From: Sphingomonas immobilis
GTDB taxonomy: Bacteria; Pseudomonadota; Alphaproteobacteria; Sphingomonadales; Sphingomonadaceae
Assembly: GCF_030580995.1 (NCBI RefSeq)
Contig: NZ_JAUQSZ010000006.1
Coordinates: 124,001-188,000, forward strand
Direction: 5' to 3'
Length of the DNA stretch: 64,000 nt
The position numbers and the translations under genes are program-made. The notes below the pieces were generated by a model. That model was given only the letters and a program-made list of their open reading frames with translations. It searched no databases and had not been told where the DNA came from. Shown piece after piece: positions 9,486 through 17,204 of this stretch (positions are counted from its first letter, which is position 1; the number at the start of each line of letters is the position of its first letter).

Positions 9486-10100
9486 TTAAGTCGAAGCGTC
9501 CACCAGCCCTACCCGCGCCAGGGTCGCGCGGGCGAGCGGAATCGACAGCCGCTTACGGCTTTCCAGCGCCGCTTCGTCGAGCAGATCGACCGTGCGCAGC
9601 AGGGCGACGTGCGTGCGCTCGATACGTTTCACCAGCCATTCGATCAGGTCCGGCCGTGCATCGAGATGGCGGTGCAGGAACTGCCGCTCGAACAGCGCGC
9701 GCATCAGATCCTCGTCGGGTGCGCCGAGCCGCACGGTCGGGCTGGCCGCGAGGCGGGAACGCAGGTCGGGCAGCTTGATCGGCCATTCCGGCGGCGCGGC
9801 ATCGGCGACGATCACGACCGGCCGCCTGTCCTCCTGCGCGCGGTTCCAGGCATGGAAAATCGCCGTCTCGCTCTGCCGCTCGGCATCGTCGATCAGCTCG
9901 CCGCCGGATTTCGCGACGAAGATGCGCGCCAGCAGGCTGCGGCCGGACTTGCGCGGCCCCGTCAGCACCAGCGACATCACCGGCCAGGTACTCCAGCGTT
10001 CGAGTTGCTGGACGGCGCGGATGTTCGATCCGGTCACAAGGAATTCGTCGTCGCGCGGATCGGCCGGCCAGTCGAAGGGCAAAGCGAGCTGCCCGCTCAC
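9486..10100 (-). CDS. Hda/DnaA-like replication regulator with degenerate Walker A
   Basis: A 204-residue DnaA-family ATPase-domain protein. In the Hda family such proteins bind the sliding clamp and stimulate ATP hydrolysis on DnaA, limiting re-initiation. The N-terminal QLALPF is a clamp-binding motif. The nucleotide loop reads TGPRKSGRSLL: the Walker A lysine is replaced by Arg, so ATP binding may be weak or different. VVIVADA is the Walker B-like strand. It starts with GTG overlapping the upstream stop (GTGA), indicating coupling to the DUF2066 gene. It is named by fold, motif and position; function as HdaA is inferred. Confidence 0.82.
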   Translation of the reverse strand: MSGQLALPFDWPADPRDDEFLVTGSNIRAVQQLERWSTWPVMSLVLTGPRKSGRSLLARIFVAKSGGELIDDAERQSETAIFHAWNRAQEDRRPVVIVADAAPPEWPIKLPDLRSRLAASPTVRLGAPDEDLMRALFERQFLHRHLDARPDLIEWLVKRIERTHVALLRTVDLLDEAALESRKRLSIPLARATLARVGLVDAST

Positions 10101-11332
10101 CCCGGATTGCTCTCCGCCCCGGCGCGGCGGATGCGGAAGGTCGTGCCGCTGCCCGACACCGTCCAGCCCCGCGCCTCCAGCTCGGCGCGGAACAGCGCGG
10201 GGTCGGCATCGAAGGTCACGCGCATCACCGATACGCCGCCGAGCGCGAGGCTCGTGGTGTTGGCGCTGCGCACGCCCGGCAGGCCGCGCAACGCCGATTC
10301 GGTCGCCGTTACCGCGCCCGCGCTAGCGGTATCGACCTGCACGGTGATGCTGGTCATCGTGGACTCGCCCGGCGTCAGCGTGATCGCGCCGGTGGCGGCA
10401 TCGGTCGGCAGGTCGGTCGGCGTCTCGGTCGGCGTCGGTGTCGGGATCGGCGAATAGAAGGCCAGGCTGCTGTCGGGCTGGAGTCCGCCCGCGCTCAGCT
10501 CCGCCTGATAGGCCGCGTCGATCCGCTTCACGCCCTCATCGAGCAGCGCGGCCATCGCGTCGCCATTGCTGACGCGCAGCGTGAAGCGCGTGACGAGCCG
10601 GCTGTCGGGCCCATGCCGCGCCTCGAACGCGCCGATGACCGGTCCGCCCGGCCATTGCCGCGACAGCCGCACGATCGGCACGAGCACGTCGTTCGATCCG
10701 TACTGATCGAGCACCGTGCGCCACCACGCCCGCCCCGGCCGCGTCACCTGGCCGAGATTGAGCAGCAGCGAGTCGCCGCCGGTCCCGTTCGGCCGGACAT
10801 AATCGATCGAGGTATTGGCAGTGCGGAAGCGCGCCCACGCCTTCTGCCACTCGCTCTCCTGTTCGAAGGCGATCGCCGCGCCGCCCGAATATTCGATCGG
10901 GATCGTCAGCATCTGCGTCGACCGCTGCGTGTCGCCCGCCACGCCCAGGATCGCGCCCGCCTTCCCCCGGCTGAACAGCACGCCGAGCCTGGCGATATAG
11001 CGGTTCGGCCCGATCTGCTCGTTCTCGACGATGATGCCCGTCACCATCGAATCGAGCGTGCCGTCAGAAACCTGCCCCGCGCCCACGCCCAGCCGCTTGC
11101 CGAGCATCAGCCAGCCCTGCCGCTGCGCGATCCGCCAGCCCGCCAGCCGCGCCGCGTCGGCGGTCTTGCCGGTCACGTCGACGCGAATGCCGCTGACCTC
11201 GTAGCTGCCGGTCGCGTCCTGCATCGAAGGCGTCGTCACGTCCGCGTCCTGCGCCAGCAGCAGCCCGCCGCTGGCGACGAGCACCGCTGCAAGCAGCAAG
11301 CGGAGCGAAATGGAAAAGCGGCGCGGGGGCAT
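10097..11332 (-). CDS. DUF2066 domain-containing exported protein
   Basis: A 411-residue protein with a signal peptide ([21 protein letters not shown]), so probably periplasmic or envelope-associated. I recognise it as a DUF2066-type protein, a family often found next to hda and purM; its biochemical role is unknown. A Thr/Pro-rich linker ([17 protein letters not shown]) near residue 305 separates the DUF2066 region from a C-terminal part with a beta-rich, repeat-like look ([19 protein letters not shown]). The ATG at 11332 is chosen because it begins the signal peptide. It is divergent from purM, with 64 bases between the starts. Confidence 0.75.
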   Translation of the reverse strand: MPPRRFSISLRLLLAAVLVASGGLLLAQDADVTTPSMQDATGSYEVSGIRVDVTGKTADAARLAGWRIAQRQGWLMLGKRLGVGAGQVSDGTLDSMVTGIIVENEQIGPNRYIARLGVLFSRGKAGAILGVAGDTQRSTQMLTIPIEYSGGAAIAFEQESEWQKAWARFRTANTSIDYVRPNGTGGDSLLLNLGQVTRPGRAWWRTVLDQYGSNDVLVPIVRLSRQWPGGPVIGAFEARHGPDSRLVTRFTLRVSNGDAMAALLDEGVKRIDAAYQAELSAGGLQPDSSLAFYSPIPTPTPTETPTDLPTDAATGAITLTPGESTMTSITVQVDTASAGAVTATESALRGLPGVRSANTTSLALGGVSVMRVTFDADPALFRAELEARGWTVSGSGTTFRIRRAGAESNPG

Positions 11333-11396
11333 GTCGCGGCCCTTTTGGCGAAGCAGGCGTGGAAATCCAAGCGCGATGTGGCTAGGCGCTGATCGC

Positions 11397-12494
11397 ATGA
11401 GCGATACCGAACCCTATACCTACGCCCAGGCGGGCGTTTCGATCGCGGCGGGCAATGCCCTCGTCAAGGCGATCGCGCCGCTGGCAAAGGCGACGCGGCG
11501 GCCCGGTGCCGATGCCGATCTCGGCGGCTTCGGCGGCTTCTTCGATCTCAAGGCGGCGGGCTTCACCGATCCGCTGATCGTCGCGGCCAACGACGGCGTG
11601 GGCACCAAGCTCAAGCTCGCGATCGAATACAATGCCCACGATGGCGTCGGCGTGGATCTCGTCGCGATGTGCGCCAACGATCTGATCGTCCAGGGTGCCG
11701 AGCCCCTGTTCTTCCTCGATTACTATGCCACCGCCAAGCTGGAGGGCGACGTGCCGGAGCGCGTCATCGCCTCGATCGCGGAGGGCTGCAAACAGGCCGG
11801 CTGCGCGCTGATCGGCGGCGAGACGGCGGAGATGCCGGGCATGTACGCGCCCGGCGACTACGATCTCGCGGGCTTCTGCGTCGGCGCGGTCGAGCGCGAC
11901 CGCGTGCTGACGGGCAAGGACATCGCGGCGGGCGACGTGATCCTCGGCCTCGCCTCGTCGGGGGTTCATTCCAACGGCTTCTCGCTGGTGCGCAGGCTGG
12001 GGGCGGACAAGGGCTGGAAGCTCGATCGCCCGGCGCTGTTCGATCAGGAAACGCTGCTGATCGACGCATTGATGGCGCCGACGCGGATCTACGTGAAGAG
12101 CCTGCTGCCCGCGCTCAAGGCGGGCAAGATCAAGGGCCTCGCGCACATCACCGGCGGCGGGCTCCTCGAAAATATCCCGCGCGTCCTGCCCGCCGGCACC
12201 CACGCGCAGGTCGATGCCGATGCCTGGCCGCAGCCGCGCCTGATGGCGTTCCTGCAGGCGCAGGGCGGGATCGAGCCCGAGGAGATGGCGCGCACCTTCA
12301 ACTGCGGGGTCGGCATGGCGGTGGTCGTCGCGGCGGGCGACGCCGACGCCGTCGCAGCGATGCTGGGCGAGGCCGGGGAGACCGTGCTGCGGATCGGCAG
12401 GATCGAAGCCGGGGAACGCGGCTGCACGGTATCGGGCTCGACCGAGACCTGGGGCGGCCGCGACACTTGGTCCGCGACACACAATCACACCTGA
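11397..12494 (+). CDS. purM: phosphoribosylformylglycinamidine cyclo-ligase
   Basis: Purine synthesis step 5: ATP-dependent closure of FGAM to AIR. The 365-residue protein has the PurM signatures: [18 protein letters not shown] at the N-terminus, the segment around [24 protein letters not shown] for ATP, and [16 protein letters not shown] in the C-terminal domain. The ATG at 11397 ([14 protein letters not shown]) matches the family start; the open frame upstream is spurious. purN follows after a 77-base spacer filled by an inverted repeat, so the two purine genes are probably cotranscribed. Confidence 0.96.
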   Translation: MSDTEPYTYAQAGVSIAAGNALVKAIAPLAKATRRPGADADLGGFGGFFDLKAAGFTDPLIVAANDGVGTKLKLAIEYNAHDGVGVDLVAMCANDLIVQGAEPLFFLDYYATAKLEGDVPERVIASIAEGCKQAGCALIGGETAEMPGMYAPGDYDLAGFCVGAVERDRVLTGKDIAAGDVILGLASSGVHSNGFSLVRRLGADKGWKLDRPALFDQETLLIDALMAPTRIYVKSLLPALKAGKIKGLAHITGGGLLENIPRVLPAGTHAQVDADAWPQPRLMAFLQAQGGIEPEEMARTFNCGVGMAVVVAAGDADAVAAMLGEAGETVLRIGRIEAGERGCTVSGSTETWGGRDTWSATHNHT

Positions 12495-12497
12495 CCT

Positions 12498-12567
12498 GTT
12501 CCCCGGCGAAGGCCGGGGCCCAGTATCGAGCCGGCCCGTAACTGGACCCCGGCCTTCGCCGGGGAAC
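12498..12567. repeat. 27-bp inverted repeat pair, REP-doublet-like
   Basis: The purM-purN spacer is almost wholly an inverted repeat. A 27-base unit at 12498-12524 (core CCCCGGCGAAGGCCGGGG) is repeated as its reverse complement at 12541-12567 with one mismatch. Each unit is itself palindromic. Such doublets can fold into a long hairpin in the purMN mRNA. Whether it terminates, stabilises or merely inhabits the spacer cannot be told; there is no U-run. Confidence 0.8.
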
Positions 12568-12571
12568 AAGA

Positions 12572-13141
12572 ATGGCCAGACACAAGGTTGCAATTCTCAT
12601 TTCGGGTCGAGGCTCGAACATGATGTCGTTGGTGGCGGCATCGCGAGAACCGGACTGTCCCTACGAGGTCGCGATCGTCATTTCGGACAAGGCCGACGCA
12701 GCCGGTCTGGAATGGGCCGCGACGGAGGGGCTATCGACTCTTCATATTCCGTGGGATCGCAAGGTCAAAACGCAGTACCATCAAGTACTTGATCTCAAAT
12801 TGCGCGCGGCCGGCGTCGAAACCATCGCGCTCGCCGGCTACATGCGCCTGCTCTCCGACGCTTTCGTCGCGGCGTGGCGCGGGCGCATCCTCAACATCCA
12901 TCCCTCGCTGCTACCCAAATACAAGGGCCTCGACACCCACGCCCGCGCCATCGATGCGGGCGACGCCGCCGGCGGTTGCTCGGTCCATGTCGTCACCGAG
13001 GAGCTCGACGGCGGCGAAGTGCTCGGCCAGGCCGAAGTGCCGATCCTGCCCGGCGACACGCCCGAAACCCTTGCGGAGCGCGTGCTGGCGGAGGAACATC
13101 GCCTCTACCCGCGCATTCTGTCGGAGTTCGTGAAGCGATGA
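12572..13141 (+). CDS. purN: phosphoribosylglycinamide formyltransferase
   Basis: Transfers the formyl group of 10-formyl-THF to GAR in purine synthesis. The 189-residue protein has the N-terminal KVAILISGRGSNMMSL loop, the catalytic Asn/His/Asp region (RGRILNIHPSLLPKYKGLDTHARA) and the CSVHVVTEELDGG active-site strand. It starts with ATG at 12572 directly after the inverted repeat. The stop overlaps the next start (ATGA), so the downstream MmcQ-like gene is translationally coupled. Confidence 0.95.
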   Translation: MARHKVAILISGRGSNMMSLVAASREPDCPYEVAIVISDKADAAGLEWAATEGLSTLHIPWDRKVKTQYHQVLDLKLRAAGVETIALAGYMRLLSDAFVAAWRGRILNIHPSLLPKYKGLDTHARAIDAGDAAGGCSVHVVTEELDGGEVLGQAEVPILPGDTPETLAERVLAEEHRLYPRILSEFVKR

Positions 13142-13515
13142 GCCCAGACCCCGAAACCGTTCTAGCCCGTGTCCGGGATCTCGCGCTCGCCATGCCGGAG
13201 GCGGACGAGCGGCTGTCGCACGGCTCGCCGGGGTTCTTCATCACCAAAGGCAAGTTCTTCGCCTATTTCTGGCATAATCATCACAGCGACGGCGAGACCA
13301 TCGCCATCGTCAAGACGAGCGGCCGCGACGAGCAGGCGATGCTGATCGAGAGCGACCCGGCCTTCTATTATTCGCCGCCCTACATGGGCCCCTCGGGCTG
13401 GGTGGCGATGCGTCTGGACGGCGAGGACGTCGACTGGGACCGCGTCGGCGACCGCATCGCCTATAGCTGGGAACTGGTCGCGCCGCGCCGCTTGCTGGAG
13501 GCGGGCGGGCGTTGA
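13138..13515 (+). CDS. MmcQ/YjbR family protein
   Basis: A 125-residue protein with the CyaY-like YjbR/MmcQ fold: an early E-x-x-SHGSPGFFITKGKFFAYF segment and a closing WELVAPRRLLE, where W/Y and the PRRLLE motif are hallmarks. Members are small, possibly nucleic-acid-binding proteins with no settled function. It starts with ATG overlapping the purN stop, so it belongs to the purine transcript by position only. The next gene overlaps its stop (TTGA). Confidence 0.8.
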   Translation: MSPDPETVLARVRDLALAMPEADERLSHGSPGFFITKGKFFAYFWHNHHSDGETIAIVKTSGRDEQAMLIESDPAFYYSPPYMGPSGWVAMRLDGEDVDWDRVGDRIAYSWELVAPRRLLEAGGR

Positions 13516-14135
13516 GCGACGACGGCGAGATGCAGGCGGCGGCGACCGAAGCCGTCGCAAAGGCCGAGGCCGCCGCGACCCGGCGGCGCTGGATCAACCT
13601 CGGCGAATTCGTCGCGGTGGCGGGCCTTATCATCGCAGGCGTGTCGCTGTGGCTCACGTGGAGCGACCGGCGCAGCGACCTCGCCGACAAGCAGGCCGAA
13701 AAGCGCGCCGAGGCCAAGGCGCAGACTCGCTACGAAATCGCCGCGACCGTCGCCAAGGACGGCACGCTGACGCTGGCGCAGGACGAACATCACCCGCTGA
13801 CCGGCGTGACGATCGCCTTCCCCACCGCGCTCGGCATCGGCACGAAGACGACGCCGACACGGACCGTCCCGAAGGATTGGTACGAAGACGCGCTGCTCAA
13901 GGCGACCAGCGGCGAGCCCGACGTCCAGACCGGCACGCTGCCGGTGCTGGTGACGGTCAGCTACATGACCCTCGACACGCCGATGACGGCGAGCGCGCTG
14001 GCGGAGATCGTCTGGCAGACGCACGGCCGCCCGCTGCGGCCCCGCGCGCTGGAGATCGTCGGCTTCAACCGCCGCGCGGGCGGCGGCGATCAGGCCGGAA
14101 TCGACAAACTCTGGAAGGCCCGCAAGCCCCAATAA
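13512..14135 (+). CDS. Single-span membrane protein of unknown function
   Basis: A 207-residue protein I do not recognise. An Ala-rich N-terminus is followed by one transmembrane helix at about residues 29-50 (GEFVAVAGLIIAGVSLWLTW), a charged, potentially helical stretch (SDLADKQAEKRAEAKAQ), then a beta-rich domain of about 120 residues. The start may be the TTG at 13512, overlapping the previous stop, or an ATG at 13530; the TTG has GGAGG about ten bases upstream. It ends the purM transcript and is followed by repeat hairpins. Confidence 0.65.
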   Translation: MSDDGEMQAAATEAVAKAEAAATRRRWINLGEFVAVAGLIIAGVSLWLTWSDRRSDLADKQAEKRAEAKAQTRYEIAATVAKDGTLTLAQDEHHPLTGVTIAFPTALGIGTKTTPTRTVPKDWYEDALLKATSGEPDVQTGTLPVLVTVSYMTLDTPMTASALAEIVWQTHGRPLRPRALEIVGFNRRAGGGDQAGIDKLWKARKPQ

Positions 14136-14140
14136 CTGGC

Positions 14141-14220
14141 GTTCGCCCTGAGCCTGTCGAAGGGCTGCCCTTCTTGCTACGAAGAAAGGGCATTGCGTCG
14201 ACAAGCTCGGGACGAACGGC
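14141..14220. repeat. Sphingomonad-type inverted repeat doublet
   Basis: The unit GTTCGCCCTGAGCCTGTCGA begins at 14141, and a diverged reverse-complement copy (TCGACAAGCTCGGGACGAAC) ends near 14218. Between them is a second hairpin, with arms GCCCTTCTT and AAGAAAGGGC. The layout is that of a mobilisable REP doublet. I know this unit as a frequent dispersed repeat in sphingomonad genomes; copy number here needs a genome search. Confidence 0.7.
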
Positions 14221-14245
14221 GTATCGAAGGCTGATTGGCTGGCCC

Positions 14246-14332
14246 GACGCGGCAAAGCCGCGTCGTCGGACGGCGCTATGGCGCCGCCGGCCGGGCGAGG
14301 CTGAAGCTCGGGACTGGCTTGCGCTAGTCCCG
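14246..14332. repeat. Cluster of hairpins downstream of ndk
   Basis: Successive stem-loops fill the space next to the ndk stop: GACGCGGC/GCCGCGTC around AAA (14246-14264), a GGCGCTATGGCGCC palindrome near 14272-14285, and CGGGACTGGC/GCTAGTCCCG (14309-14332) with one mismatch. No U-run follows on the minus strand, so a classical intrinsic terminator for ndk is not shown, though the last stem sits only eight bases past the stop. Confidence 0.5.
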
Positions 14333-14340
14333 TCGCCGCC

Positions 14341-14763
<423 letters not shown>

Positions 14764-14863
14764 GACCGTGAAGCTCCTGTGTCTGAAAGGTAAGGAAAGT
14801 CGCGTCCCCCTAGTCGCGGGGCCGCGGCGATGCAAGCCGGGCGGAGGCCAGCGGAAGTCTTAG

Positions 14864-14954
14864 CCTCCGTTCGTGCTGAGCGAAGTCGAAGCACGTGTTT
14901 CGGGCGGCAGCGTCTGCGGCACGTCCGTCGACTTCGCTCAGGACGAACGGGAGG
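14864..14954. repeat. Inverted repeat doublet between holC and ndk
   Basis: A unit beginning CCTCCGTTCGTGCTGAGCGA at 14864 recurs in reverse complement at 14921-14954, ending in GACGAACGGGAGG. Related to the doublet at 14141 (shared TTCG...CTGAGC...TCGA logic) but diverged from it. It lies in the untranslated spacer of the pepA-holC-ndk block. Confidence 0.7.
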
Positions 14955-14960
14955 TGAGGA

Positions 14961-15401
14961 TCAAGCCGCCTGCTCCCAGCGCCCCGTTTCGCCTTGCTTC
15001 CAGTAGCGGCGCTCCACGCCTTCCCTGTCGCCCAGCGCCCGCCAGGCGGCGCGGGCCTCGACGATGCGATCCTCGTCGAAGAAGTGAAAGGCGCGGTCGA
15101 AGCCGAGCGCCGCGTCGCGCCACACGCCATCGACCAACGCGACGTTGCGCGCGGCGTTGGCGGGCTCTGCCTCCGGGGCGATCAGCACCGGCTGGCGCGC
15201 ATCACCCTCCCCGCCCGCTTCGCCGTGGGGCAGGAAACTTTCCGGGCTGTAGGTCCACAGCAGGCGGTCGAGCGTCGCCCGCTGGCTCTCGCTCTCCGTG
15301 ACGATAAGCAGGCGGCCGCCCGTGCCGAGCACCTTCTCCGCGATCTGCGGCAGCGCCCGGTCGAGCGGGGTGACGGTCAGGTGGTAGAAATCGACTTGCA
15401 T
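14961..15401 (-). CDS. holC: DNA polymerase III chi subunit
   Basis: Part of the clamp-loader accessory pair that, in the holoenzyme, contacts single-strand binding protein. The 146-residue protein has the HolC layout: MQVDFYHLTVTPLDRALP at the start, then GRLLIVTESESQRATLDRLLWTYSPESFLPHG, the conserved W-T-Y-x-x-x-SFLPHG block, and PVLIA. It starts with ATG at 15401. It follows pepA on the minus strand, as in many proteobacteria; the 160-base gap is taken up by inverted repeats. Confidence 0.93.
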   Translation of the reverse strand: MQVDFYHLTVTPLDRALPQIAEKVLGTGGRLLIVTESESQRATLDRLLWTYSPESFLPHGEAGGEGDARQPVLIAPEAEPANAARNVALVDGVWRDAALGFDRAFHFFDEDRIVEARAAWRALGDREGVERRYWKQGETGRWEQAA

Positions 15402-15415
15402 TACGTCGCCCCTTC

Positions 15416-15558
15416 GCCCTCGCCCCGCTTGCGGGGAGAGGGCAGACCGACCCCGGCCTTGTGCCGGGGGAGGTCGGGAGAGGGGCAGTGCAGACTACTC
15501 ACGGTGCGATCTGCACTGCCCCTCTCCCCGACCCTCTCCCCGCAAGCGGGGAGAGGGA
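15416..15558. repeat. Nested inverted repeat in the pepA-holC spacer
   Basis: Outer arms carry CCCCGCTTGCGGGGAGAGGG (from 15424) and its reverse complement CCCTCTCCCCGCAAGCGGGG (to 15551). An inner pair, GGGAGAGGGGCAGTGCAGA and its reverse complement, lies at about 15476-15494 and 15510-15528. The whole block can fold into one long stem and is transcribed between pepA and holC. It is a different repeat family from those at 12498 and 14141. Confidence 0.75.
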
Positions 15559-15561
15559 GAC

Positions 15562-17034
15562 TCACGCTTCGAAATTATCGCTCACGAACCGGTCCAGCAA
15601 CCGCACGCCGAACCCCGTCGCGCCCTTGTCGAAGGTCGATCCGGCCTTGTCGGCCCACACCATCCCGGCGATGTCGAGGTGCGACCAGCGCACGCCGGTA
15701 TCGATGTAGCGCTGCAGGAACTGCGCCGCCGTGATCGAACCGGCGTAGCGCGGTCCCACGTTTTTCATGTCGGCGATCGGCGAATCGATCAGCTTGTTGT
15801 ACGCCTCCGACATCGGGAAGCGCCACAGCAGGTCGCCCGAGGCCTTGCCCGCCGCCAGCAACTGGTCGGCCAGCGCATCGTCGTTGGCGAAGCAGCCGCC
15901 ATGTTCGCTGCCCAGGCTGATCAGCATCGCGCCGGTCAGCGTCGCGAGATCGACGATGGTCTTGGGGTGATGCGTGCGCTGCACCCAGGTCAGCACGTCG
16001 CACAGCACGAGGCGGCCTTCCGCATCGGTGTTGATCACCTCGATGGTCTGCCCCGACATCGAGGTGACGACGTCGCCGGGGCGCTGCGCATTGCCGTCGG
16101 GCATGTTCTCGACCAGGCCGCAGACGCCGATCACATTGGCCTTCGCCTTGCGCGTGGCGAGCGCCTTCATCGCGCCGACGACGGCGCCCGCGCCGCCCAT
16201 GTCCCACTTCATGTCCTCCATGCCGGCGGGCGGCTTCAGCGAGATGCCGCCAGTGTCGAAGGTCACGCCCTTGCCGACCAGCGCCAGCGCGGGATCGCCC
16301 GCACCCGCGCCGCTCCATTTGAGCGCGAGCAGCCGCGCCTCGCGCACCGAGCCCTGCGACACGCCGAGCAGCGCGCCCATGCCGAGATCGCGCATCTCCG
16401 CCTCGCCCAGCACGGTCACTTCGAGGCCGAGCCCCTCGACCGAGGCGAGCACGCGCGCGACGAAGCTCTCGGGGTAGATGACGTTGGCGGGCTCGGCGAC
16501 GAGCGTGCGGGTCAGCTCCAGACCCTGCGTCACCGCGTCCTGCTTCGCCCAGGCGGCCTCGCTGCCCTCCGGCGCGCCGTGCAGCGTGACCGCGGCGAGC
16601 GTCGGCTTCTGCTTCTCGGGCAGCTTGGTGCGATAGACGTCGTGACGCCACGCACGTTGCGCGGCAGCGGCGGCGAAGCGCGCGACCGCCGATGCGGTCG
16701 GCCGTGCGCCCGACAGGTCGACCGCGACATCGGTGACGCCAGAGGTGAGCAGCTTGGCGGTCAGCGCGCCGCCCGCGCGCTCGTAATCCGCGACGCTGCC
16801 CGATCCGACGCCGAGCAGCAGCACGCGCCGCACATCACCAGCCGCTGGCAGGAACAGCTCGATCGCGCCGCCCGCTTCGCCCTCGAACCGGCTCGCGCGC
16901 GCCGCCGCGACGGCGGCCGCCACCGATGCCGCGTCGAGCGTGGCGGAGGCGAGCCTGGCGATGCCGTCCTTCTCGACGGTGATGGCGAGCGTACCGGCCG
17001 GATCCGGCGCAGCGGCGGAAAACGCGATCTTCAT
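15562..17034 (-). CDS. pepA: leucyl aminopeptidase (M17)
   Basis: A cytosolic dizinc aminopeptidase that removes N-terminal residues during peptide turnover; some family members also bind DNA. It has 490 residues. The C-terminal catalytic domain shows the M17 signature NTDAEGRLVL and the metal/catalytic segment GKGVTFDTGGISLKPP, with the N-terminal macro-like domain before residue 170. The ATG at 17034 (MKIAFSAAAPD) is preferred to an upstream in-frame ATG at 17052. It heads the pepA-holC-ndk block and is divergent from lptD across about 170 bases. Confidence 0.95.
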   Translation of the reverse strand: MKIAFSAAAPDPAGTLAITVEKDGIARLASATLDAASVAAAVAAARASRFEGEAGGAIELFLPAAGDVRRVLLLGVGSGSVADYERAGGALTAKLLTSGVTDVAVDLSGARPTASAVARFAAAAAQRAWRHDVYRTKLPEKQKPTLAAVTLHGAPEGSEAAWAKQDAVTQGLELTRTLVAEPANVIYPESFVARVLASVEGLGLEVTVLGEAEMRDLGMGALLGVSQGSVREARLLALKWSGAGAGDPALALVGKGVTFDTGGISLKPPAGMEDMKWDMGGAGAVVGAMKALATRKAKANVIGVCGLVENMPDGNAQRPGDVVTSMSGQTIEVINTDAEGRLVLCDVLTWVQRTHHPKTIVDLATLTGAMLISLGSEHGGCFANDDALADQLLAAGKASGDLLWRFPMSEAYNKLIDSPIADMKNVGPRYAGSITAAQFLQRYIDTGVRWSHLDIAGMVWADKAGSTFDKGATGFGVRLLDRFVSDNFEA

Positions 17035-17204
17035 GGGGAAATGCCTCGGCAATCAAACTGGAATGAGTCGGTGATCTCTAGGCCAGCCGCGCGCCGCTGG
17101 CAAAACGCGGCAACAAAAGGGCGACGTTGCAGCATTGCTTCGCGGATGCGATAGGGCAACCGGGACACCCGCCTTTCGCGCGGACACCGGGGTAAAGTGC
17201 CGTC

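Noticed and set aside
7386..10457. Plus-strand open frame of over 1000 codons
   Set aside because: Antisense to ppk1, the Hda homologue and part of the DUF2066 gene; no motif or credible start site.
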